5,942 nt of DNA from Candidatus Pacearchaeota archaeon (GTDB lineage: Archaea; Nanobdellota; Nanobdellia; Pacearchaeales; GW2011-AR1): positions 1 to 5,942 of the forward strand of contig NZCB01000007.1 of the NCBI GenBank assembly GCA_002688165.1, given 5' to 3'. Both the position numbers and the translations under genes were made by a program. Under the pieces are notes generated by a model that had not been told where the DNA came from, made no database searches, and saw only the letters and a list, made by a program, of their open reading frames with translations. Of the stretch, positions 1-5,942 are shown piece after piece; the first letter of the stretch is position 1; each line of letters opens with the position of its first letter.

Positions 1-1
1 T

Positions 2-3000
2 CTCAATGCCATCATCATATAATTTAACATTTACGTTTCTAGCAGGATTATTTCCTTGATTTTTTACATTTATATAAATAAGGTTATCAACATTAATTAT
101 TCCATAAGATTCCTTAAGGGTAAAATCTCCAAGAACATCTGCTTCATTAGGCATAACTTGAACATATCTTGTAAATGAATTATCTTCATTTATAGGATTA
201 TCTGCCCTTAACTTTCCAATTAATTTTAATCCTCCTATATCCTCAGGCGTATATGAAAATTTGGCTACTTTCCGCATATATCTTCTAAGATCTCCAATCT
301 CCTCAGAACCTATTAATTCTAATGTTCTAACACCTTCAACTTCAACACTCTTAAACAAATCCACAACAACACCCTCTACAACGTCAGGTCTACCCTCTTC
401 ATAATAAACATTAGCCCCAATATCAAACTCTTGTCCAATTGGCACTTCATAGGGCCCACTCCAATAACCATCTAATTGAGGAGTATCAGGAATTACTCTA
501 ATACTAAAATAATCTAAGTTATTCTCTAAATTTTCATCACCTTCACTTGTTATCCTAACAAGATAGTCTATCCATCCCACTTTATCTGAAGTAACTACAA
601 AATTGACATAACTTCGCTCAAAAACTCCCAAATCATCAGTAGTAGTACTGTCAATTAAAATATCATTATTTTCTTTTCTTTCATATAATTCAACTGTAAT
701 CTCTGAAGAACCCTCAGTCCCAATATTTTCCAAAGGTATTTCAATATCAACAGAATCATTAACAAATGGATTCCAAGGATTTCTACGAACATAATTAATT
801 GAAGGATCTGGATAAGATTCAAAATTATCTGCTAAATAAGCTTCAGTTTGATATTCAACATCATAATTAGTTGTCCCATCATCACTATAAAGTCTAAGAT
901 TTTTTAATGTATAAGGTCCATTTAATCCCCATCTTCTAAGATCTAATCCTCTAAAATTCAATTGCAGGTTATTTACTCCTTTTTCTAAAAATGCCCATTT
1001 ATAGGCCTGTAATAATTCTACACCTAATTGACTTGTCAATAATCCACTTAGGTCATAATGTCCCTCTTCAAATATCTCAAATTCAACATTAATAAGCAAA
1101 GAATCATACAATCCATCTTCATCAGAATCTGTAGTACTCTCAACAAAATTTCCAGTCATAAAGGCTCCAGGAACAACAACCATTTTATTAAGATAATTAT
1201 CATATGTCTTACTTTCACCATCTAATGGTTCCACCAGAATCTCAATCTCATGATCTCCAAGCTCGCTTATAACAAAATTAAAAGAAATTTCCTTGGTTTC
1301 TCCCCCAGCTAAGGATCCCACATTAACAGTATCCATCTCAGTCTCATCAATCATCAATTTCACAACGGTGTCAGCAAGAGCATCAGTACCATCATTAACA
1401 ATATTGGCCTTAAGAGTCGTCTGAGTATCCTTCCTAATCAACTTGTCAACATCCAGATCTTTTAATCTTACATTGATATTTGTATCTTCAAATTTATTTG
1501 TTGTCCAAACCAATGCATTATAGAACGCCTGCCTATCATTATGATAGCTTCCATAGTACTCTGGAGCACCAGTAAAGTGAATAGTATTCCCTTCAAGATA
1601 ATGATGGCCAGTAATCATGGAAGTTTCGTCAACAGATTCTGCTAATAAATCTCCATCGAGCAATTTCAAATCAGATAGTGTGTAAGACAATCCGTAATAA
1701 TCATCCATATTATCAAACAAATGATGTTTCTTATAATTTATATTAAAATTTCGATCAGAATGATCATTCCAATAAGTATCACTAGTTTCATCTACTCCTA
1801 ACAACGGAGACAATTTCATATTGTTCTCTACTCCCCCCGGCTCCACCGATAAAGTTCCTGCAGTAACAATCAATCCATGACCCTCTCCAACATACTTCTT
1901 TATAGCAGCAATCTCGTCATCACTAAACTCCCAGTTCACACCACTAACATGGGTTCCGTCAGACCAAGCATTTGAAATTATCAAAACCTCTGCCCCATTA
2001 GCCTTCAAATCATCATAAGTTATCTCTTTATTATTAAAACTAGTATAATCAATATCTAAACTATACTCTCCAAAATCATTCCAATTCTCCATTAAATAAT
2101 CAAAGATAGTATATGCATTATATTGAGAACCCCAAGAATCTAAAACAACTGCACTAATTATTTCCTTATAATCTTTAACAACAACCTCTCTAGAATATTC
2201 ATTATCAAACACAATAGTTTCACCTTCTACAGTCTCCACAACAACCTTCATCTCATAAACTCCATCTTTCTTTGGGAAATAAATAAACTCTGCTGATTCA
2301 ATACTTCCACTCTTGAATTCATCAATATTCCTATTACTTATTTCTACATTATTAACATATAATTTAACATTAACATTTTCCTCATCACTCGAACCTTTAT
2401 TTTCTATTACTGCATTTAATCTTATTGGAGTCTTTGTATCATAAAGATCCTTAACAATAATATCTTTTATTAACAATTCATGTTCTTGAGGGTATATTTT
2501 TAATAATAATTGCAACATATCAACTACTCCCCATCCATAAGTATTATCTTCTCCTTCCTCTCCCTTATCTAGTGCAGTCTTCTTTAACAATTCACTAATT
2601 TCTTCAGTATTCAATTCAGGATCAGCTTCTTTTAATAAAGCAACAACACCTGCAACATGAGGTGTAGCCATCGAAGTTCCACTCCATCTATGATAACTAT
2701 CATAAGTGTTTGCTGTAGGAGCCATTACACTAACTCCAGGAGCACTAACTTCAGGTTTTATTCTATCATCTTTTGTTGGACCTCTAGAAGAGAAACTAGC
2801 TATCTCATGATTATTATCAACTGCACCAACTGCAATTACTTTTTTCGCAGAAGCAGGTATTCCAACACTATTTGCTCTAGGGCCAGAATTTCCAGCAGCA
2901 ACCACAAAACTAATTCCATTCTCTGCAGCAGTAGTTGCAGCAATTTCAACAGGAGTTGTACCATCACCATTAACACTTGCCCCAAGACTCATACTAATCA

Positions 3001-4858
3001 CTGAAATATCATATTTATCCTTATTTTGAATTGTCCATTCTATTCCAGCAATAACTTGAGAAAAAGTACCCCCTCCCCACCTATTCAATACTTTAACACC
3101 AACTAATTTTGCACCAGGAGCAACTCCTCTATAAACTGCCTCTCCATCTTTTCGAGTATTTTCTGTAACTTTTATATCTGTCTTATCCTCTGAATCAAAA
3201 AAGAATCTAACAGTCTCTAATAGAAAATTATTTTTATTAAGAACCTTTAAAGAAATTTCATCATCAGGAAGATCCTCTTCCGTAGGAAGCTCTAAATAAT
3301 TTCCATTTCTATCAAATACCTTATTAAATGAAACTCCAGTATAAGCTGCCTTAAAAGTTACATTTTCTCCCCTTCCAGCAACATAATAAATACTTGCAAC
3401 AGTCAATGAAACATCTCCAATATCACAAGTATCTCCAACTTTCCTATCTTCGCAAACTTCAACCCAAGAACCACCAACATTTTTATCAACAGTAGTTAGA
3501 TTTCTTCCTCCCGCGGGATCTGTATTTACCTTAGCTCTTAATAAATAAGATTCCCCATCTGAAGCTGTATTATAGGAGGCAACAAACAATCTATGATAAT
3601 CATTTCCATCTTCATCTTTTTCCCTAAAAGTAATCTCATTATTAGCACTAACTGCCAATCTTTCATCATTTGCCTTACCCGTACCTAAAAACATTCCATC
3701 AGCTCCAAAGAGAGGATTAAAACTTACCTTTCCATCTTTAATCTTAACAAATATCTCAACACTATTATCTCCATCCTTCTCATACTCAAACAAACTATCA
3801 TAAACTACATCCTCTGCATCTAAGGGAACTCCTCCAGTTCCTGCAGCAATTCCAGCACAATGAGTTCCATGCCCATGATCATCATATGGCTCAGGTCTAA
3901 AATTAACAAAATCCTTCCACCCAATTATTTTTGGATCATCATCCTCAACGCTACTTGTAGTCCCAATACTAAAATCAGCACTTCCAACCTCTCCAGCAAT
4001 TTCCAGCTTACTAATATCTTTTACAGCAATAATCCTTCCATCGCTTAACCTGAACGTATCTCCTTTATTCAACTTTCCTGTAGACGGAGCTCTTTCACCA
4101 TTTACATCAAAAACAACTTCATCATTATCAATAAACATTATACTGACATCATAAGATTTATCCTTAAAACTAACACTGGTAGTTTGGCCTTCTTTAACAT
4201 TACCCACAGAGGCACCACTTTTTATGTCATCTAGATCATCTAAACTTTCATGATTGGGATCTATCCCAGTATCGATAACAGCAATAACAGTATCCTTTCC
4301 AGTCAAACCAAATTCAGAATAAGCTAAATGCCCTTTAATAGATTTAACACTTTCATCCAATAATGCAGTAAATTGAATATTAGGATGAATTTCCCTTACC
4401 ACACTGATCCTATTTTTTACTAAGTTACAATCATCCATTGAAATATCAGGCAGTGTCATACCATTGAATGCATCATAAAACTCTGCTTCAATCTCAACAT
4501 CTCTGCCAACAACTCCAGCTAGTTGTTGCCTAACTAGAGCATGCTCTTCCACCAGCCTTTGTCTCCCTGATCCAGGATTTCTGAAAAAAGGAGGAGATTC
4601 TAACTCTAAAATACATCCTTCAACTTCATTAGGTAAAGTAACTCCTGGACGCATAGTCGCTTCAGCATATAGATCTATACCCTCTTCACCTACTGGGCCA
4701 ACAGTCGCCAACTCTCCTAAGAAATCACCTTCCTTAATTAAAATATTATATAAGAAAAATAATACTAAAATTAAAACTAAAATAATTATTATAACATTAA
4801 CTCTATCTAATGATTTTTTTCCTCTACTAGTTTTTCTTGACCTCTTTTTTAATTTCAT
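2..4858 (-). CDS. Giant membrane-anchored S8 (subtilisin-family) protease, 3' end outside window
   Basis: Reading frame of 1,619 codons without a stop, open at the window edge. The start is forced: a TAA lies two codons upstream of the ATG and the next Met is residue 69. Seen in order: a Lys/Arg-rich tail (1-19); one membrane segment (22-41) giving an N-in anchor or uncleaved signal; an I9-like propeptide (about 79-172, Cys82 and Cys144); an S8 domain (about 176-785) with Asp196 in AVIDTGI, His330 in HGHGTHCAG, SLG at 624-626, oxyanion Asn657 in AAGNSG, FSSRGPT at 688-694 and Ser729 in SGTSMATPHVAG. The family order Asp-His-Ser is intact, so an active endopeptidase acting outside the membrane is expected. 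Extra beta-rich inserts lie at about 212-300 and 342-575. The C-terminal part has CARDB-like modules (about 795-894, 1124-1229, 1341-1457, 1465-1568, 1571 to the edge), an amidotransferase-like fold (897-1119) and a module with an acidic DxDxDG loop (1238-1346). Only five Cys are seen, none after residue 478. The substrate is unknown; S-layer or surface-protein processing, or scavenging of peptides, are guesses. The S8 call is firm, and the module names are from pattern memory. Confidence 0.96.
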   Translation of the reverse strand, partial: MKLKKRSRKTSRGKKSLDRVNVIIIILVLILVLFFLYNILIKEGDFLGELATVGPVGEEGIDLYAEATMRPGVTLPNEVEGCILELESPPFFRNPGSGRQRLVEEHALVRQQLAGVVGRDVEIEAEFYDAFNGMTLPDISMDDCNLVKNRISVVREIHPNIQFTALLDESVKSIKGHLAYSEFGLTGKDTVIAVIDTGIDPNHESLDDLDDIKSGASVGNVKEGQTTSVSFKDKSYDVSIMFIDNDEVVFDVNGERAPSTGKLNKGDTFRLSDGRIIAVKDISKLEIAGEVGSADFSIGTTSSVEDDDPKIIGWKDFVNFRPEPYDDHGHGTHCAGIAAGTGGVPLDAEDVVYDSLFEYEKDGDNSVEIFVKIKDGKVSFNPLFGADGMFLGTGKANDERLAVSANNEITFREKDEDGNDYHRLFVASYNTASDGESYLLRAKVNTDPAGGRNLTTVDKNVGGSWVEVCEDRKVGDTCDIGDVSLTVASIYYVAGRGENVTFKAAYTGVSFNKVFDRNGNYLELPTEEDLPDDEISLKVLNKNNFLLETVRFFFDSEDKTDIKVTENTRKDGEAVYRGVAPGAKLVGVKVLNRWGGGTFSQVIAGIEWTIQNKDKYDISVISMSLGASVNGDGTTPVEIAATTAAENGISFVVAAGNSGPRANSVGIPASAKKVIAVGAVDNNHEIASFSSRGPTKDDRIKPEVSAPGVSVMAPTANTYDSYHRWSGTSMATPHVAGVVALLKEADPELNTEEISELLKKTALDKGEEGEDNTYGWGVVDMLQLLLKIYPQEHELLIKDIIVKDLYDTKTPIRLNAVIENKGSSDEENVNVKLYVNNVEISNRNIDEFKSGSIESAEFIYFPKKDGVYEMKVVVETVEGETIVFDNEYSREVVVKDYKEIISAVVLDSWGSQYNAYTIFDYLMENWNDFGEYSLDIDYTSFNNKEITYDDLKANGAEVLIISNAWSDGTHVSGVNWEFSDDEIAAIKKYVGEGHGLIVTAGTLSVEPGGVENNMKLSPLLGVDETSDTYWNDHSDRNFNINYKKHHLFDNMDDYYGLSYTLSDLKLLDGDLLAESVDETSMITGHHYLEGNTIHFTGAPEYYGSYHNDRQAFYNALVWTTNKFEDTNINVRLKDLDVDKLIRKDTQTTLKANIVNDGTDALADTVVKLMIDETEMDTVNVGSLAGGETKEISFNFVISELGDHEIEILVEPLDGESKTYDNYLNKMVVVPGAFMTGNFVESTTDSDEDGLYDSLLINVEFEIFEEGHYDLSGLLTSQLGVELLQAYKWAFLEKGVNNLQLNFRGLDLRRWGLNGPYTLKNLRLYSDDGTTNYDVEYQTEAYLADNFESYPDPSINYVRRNPWNPFVNDSVDIEIPLENIGTEGSSEITVELYERKENNDILIDSTTTDDLGVFERSYVNFVVTSDKVGWIDYLVRITSEGDENLENNLDYFSIRVIPDTPQLDGYWSGPYEVPIGQEFDIGANVYYEEGRPDVVEGVVVDLFKSVEVEGVRTLELIGSEEIGDLRRYMRKVAKFSYTPEDIGGLKLIGKLRADNPINEDNSFTRYVQVMPNEADVLGDFTLKESYGIINVDNLIYINVKNQGNNPARNVNVKLYDDGIE

Positions 4859-4877
4859 ATTTTAAATATAAAATTTG

Positions 4878-4909
4878 TATAATTAGTTAACTAAAATATC
4901 TATTATAAA
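4878..4909 (-). promoter_or_regulatory. Candidate archaeal promoter for the protease gene
   Basis: Two TATA-like boxes lie on the minus strand: TTTATAAT (4909-4902) and TAATTATA (4885-4878). Archaeal transcription starts about 25 bases downstream of the box centre. The first would give a leader of about 20 bases and the second an almost leaderless mRNA starting at the ATG (4858). No GGAGG-like site precedes that ATG, which favours a leaderless or short-leader message. The region is very A/T rich, so either box could be chance. Confidence 0.4.
4883..4894. repeat. 12-bp perfect palindrome in the protease promoter region
   Basis: TTAGTTAACTAA is its own reverse complement. It overlaps the downstream TATA-like box and ends 24 bases before the protease ATG, a position where a dimeric repressor could block transcription. 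Short A/T-rich palindromes are not rare by chance, so the operator role is a guess. Confidence 0.35.
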
Positions 4910-4936
4910 TGTTTCTACGTAAAAACTACAACCATC

Positions 4937-4956
4937 CAAAGCTACAACTAGCTTTG
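4937..4956 (-). other. Perfect 8-bp hairpin downstream of P1
   Basis: The minus strand reads CAAAGCTA, loop GTTG, TAGCTTTG, a perfect 8-bp stem with a four-base loop. A run of five T (4925-4921) follows eleven bases later. It lies 27 bases after the P1 stop codon. It could protect the 3' end of the uL10-P1 mRNA or act as a second, back-up terminator; the T run is farther from the stem than in a classical bacterial intrinsic terminator. Confidence 0.5.
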
Positions 4957-4966
4957 CTCTACTCTA

Positions 4967-4983
4967 TTTTCTTTTAAGAAAAA
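4967..4983 (-). terminator. T-rich terminator directly after P1
   Basis: Right after the P1 TAA the minus strand reads TTTTTCTTAAAAGAAAA. The first five T residues fit the oligo-T stop signal used by archaeal RNA polymerase, which needs no hairpin. The same stretch is also an inverted repeat (TTTTCTT, two-base loop, AAGAAAA), although that stem is only A-T rich and weak. Likely end of the uL10-P1 transcript. Confidence 0.5.
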
Positions 4984-5283
4984 TTAACCGAATAGAGCAC
5001 TAAGTCCTTCAGCTGAAGCTTCTGCCTTTTCTTCTTTAGGTGCTTCTTCTGCTTTTGCTTCATCTCCGCCAGCTGATTCTCCACCAGCAGCAGGAGCAGC
5101 ACTAGCTACAACAGCATTCTCTAATTCAGAATCGATATCGACATCCTTCAAACTTGCAACAAGACTTTTTACCTTGCTTTCATCTACCTTACTATCTGCA
5201 GCTTGAAGAACTTTATTCATATGTTCTTCATCAACAGGCTGTCCAGCCTTATGCAAAAGTAAAGCAGCATATATTGCTTCCAT
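4984..5283 (-). CDS. rpl12: Archaeal ribosomal stalk protein P1 (large-subunit L12)
   Basis: Complete 99-residue acidic protein, the usual length for archaeal P1. Residues 1-57 form the helical dimerisation domain, beginning MEAIYAALLLHKAGQPVDEE, which binds the spine helices of uL10. Residues 58-91 are a flexible Ala/Gly/Glu/Lys hinge. Residues 92-99 (EGLSALFG) are the conserved terminal peptide that, in the family, captures translation factors such as aEF1A and aEF2 at the GTPase centre. It is unrelated in fold to bacterial L7/L12 although it does the same job. The ATG overlaps the uL10 stop codon by one base and is preceded by GGAGG ten bases upstream, so translation is probably coupled to uL10 and boosted by its own strong site, as fits a protein needed in several copies per ribosome. 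The stop codon is followed at once by a T-rich tract that probably ends the operon transcript. Confidence 0.97.
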   Translation of the reverse strand: MEAIYAALLLHKAGQPVDEEHMNKVLQAADSKVDESKVKSLVASLKDVDIDSELENAVVASAAPAAGGESAGGDEAKAEEAPKEEKAEASAEGLSALFG

Positions 5284-5942
5284 TATGCGCTTTCCTCCGG
5301 TTTATTTAATTGAGCATCATCTTTCTCTTCAACAGCTTCCTCAGATTTTTCCTCTTCCTTTTTCTCTTCTTCTGCAGGAGCTTTTTCACCCTCAGTCTTA
5401 TTTTCTTCAGCATCTTCCACCTTTTCTTCTACCTTCTCATTATCGTCTTTCTCTTCTTCAACATCAAACTTTGTCAAAGCATTTCCATGAGCATTTCCTT
5501 TAGCCAAAAAGTATCCAATTGTTTCTTTACAAATATAAACAATCTTCTGAGCAAATCCAAGAGCTTTTCCAGCAGCCTGCTTCAAATCTTCAGTATAACC
5601 TTCAGGATCAATCTTCAATTCTGTAAATATCTTCTTACTTGCCACATCATAGGCAACATTAATATTTAATCCAACATTAAATGGCATGATATTCAACTTC
5701 TGAAAAATACTTGCAGCATTTTCATTAATTGTCTGCCCTTTTGTAATAACTACTTTTGGAGCCTTAATTGCAATCTTGCCGTCCTCAACCGCAACCTGCA
5801 AACCTAAAGCACCCAACTCACTAATAGCCGGACCCGGAACCATATCTGTTGGACCGTCCTTAACTTCAATATCATCTTCTGCAACTTGTCCAGCTTTAGC
5901 AAAAACCGGAGTTTTTTTCTTAGCTAAAATACCTGCTAATTC
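5283..5942 (-). CDS. rpl10: Archaeal ribosomal protein uL10 (P0 stalk base), 5' end outside window
   Basis: The frame is open to the window edge, giving 219 visible residues. The Met at 5841-5843 is internal, because the preceding residues (FAKAGQVAEDDIEVKDGPTD) are typical uL10 sequence. The protein anchors the lateral stalk to 23S rRNA and carries the P1 dimers. The rRNA-binding N-terminal domain is mostly outside the window. Visible are the archaeal/eukaryotic inserted domain (about residues 14-105, with VPGPAISELGALG, KIAIKAPKVV and NVGLNINVAYD), spine helices (about 112-158) and an unusually long Glu/Lys tail (about 161-219). Archaeal relatives usually have three spine helix repeats and end in a GLFG-like peptide as P1 does; here I can count only about two repeats, and the protein ends PEESA. 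The last codons contain the ribosome-binding site of P1 and the stop overlaps its ATG. The usual upstream neighbours, uL11 and uL1, would lie beyond the right edge. Confidence 0.96.
   Translation of the reverse strand, partial: ELAGILAKKKTPVFAKAGQVAEDDIEVKDGPTDMVPGPAISELGALGLQVAVEDGKIAIKAPKVVITKGQTINENAASIFQKLNIMPFNVGLNINVAYDVASKKIFTELKIDPEGYTEDLKQAAGKALGFAQKIVYICKETIGYFLAKGNAHGNALTKFDVEEEKDDNEKVEEKVEDAEENKTEGEKAPAEEEKKEEEKSEEAVEEKDDAQLNKPEESA
5294..5298 (-). promoter_or_regulatory. Strong Shine-Dalgarno site for P1 inside the uL10 coding end
   Basis: The minus strand reads GGAGG followed by a ten-base spacer (AAAGCGCATA) and then the P1 ATG. It lies within the last codons of uL10 and in front of the TAATG stop/start overlap, so ribosomes finishing uL10 can restart on P1 while extra ribosomes can also load directly. 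The spacing is slightly long but within the working range. Confidence 0.8.

Noticed and set aside
2657..3004. 115-codon open frame on the plus strand
   Set aside because: It lies opposite the catalytic Asn and Ser region of the protease; the Ser/Thr/Asn/Cys-rich translation has no domain and is the antisense shadow of the real frame.
3860..4048. 62-codon open frame on the plus strand
   Set aside because: Antisense to the catalytic His region of the protease, low-complexity Asn/Ser/Ile-rich translation without a recognisable start site.
4814..4820. A7 run near the protease start (and another at 5912-5918 in uL10) as a programmed slippage site
   Set aside because: Both fall in Lys-rich coding stretches where AAA codons are expected, the zero frame stays open and matches the families, and no alternative frame product is visible.
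5285..5669. Two overlapping plus-strand open frames rich in Leu, Phe and Ser that look like membrane proteins
   Set aside because: They are the reverse complement of the Glu/Lys tail of uL10: GAA and AAG codons read backwards as TTC and CTT, which creates false hydrophobic stretches.
5283..5843. uL10 starting at the Met at 5841-5843
   Set aside because: The frame continues upstream to the edge with sequence typical of uL10 (FAKAGQVAEDD, VKDGPTD), so that Met is internal and the gene is truncated by the window.

Overview
This AT-rich window (roughly one third G+C by eye) is archaeal. Three genes lie on the minus strand: ribosomal stalk protein uL10 (P0), stalk protein P1 (the archaeal L12), and a very large secreted or membrane-anchored subtilisin-family protease. 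The first two are the archaeal/eukaryotic type: uL10 has the archaeal domain around its VPGPAISELG motif and an acidic charged tail, and P1 ends in an SALFG peptide. The style of the protease (S8 core plus many CARDB-like beta modules and S-layer-like segments), small-archaeon base composition and a shortened uL10 suggest a DPANN lineage such as Woesearchaeota or Pacearchaeota. That placement is inference, not proof.

Layout, in the direction of transcription (right to left). 5942-5283: uL10, cut off at its 5' end by the window edge, with an upstream reading frame continuing past the first internal Met. 5283-4984: P1, whose ATG overlaps the uL10 TAA by one base (TAATG) behind a strong GGAGG ribosome-binding site, so the two stalk partners look translationally coupled. 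4983-4859: a 125-base gap holding a T-rich stop signal directly after P1, an 8-bp hairpin, candidate archaeal TATA boxes and a 12-bp palindrome. 4858-2: one uninterrupted frame of 1,619 codons, open at the left edge, that fills the rest of the window.

The protease reads as: basic N-terminus and one membrane segment, an I9-like propeptide, an S8 catalytic domain with the complete Asp196/His330/Asn657/Ser729 set, and then a chain of CARDB-like modules interrupted by a glutamine-amidotransferase-like fold without a nucleophile Cys and by a module with a DxDxDG calcium-type loop. The catalytic domain is unusual: about 100 extra residues separate Asp from His, and about 230 extra residues lie between the His block and the following conserved strand. 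Both inserts look like S-layer-type beta domains. The stalk genes act on the cytoplasmic ribosome and the protease on the cell surface, so the adjacency is probably only positional; the protease seems to have its own promoter.

The two points most worth following are the protease with beta domains built into its catalytic core, and the uL10 that seems to have lost both its terminal factor-binding peptide and one P1-binding helix.
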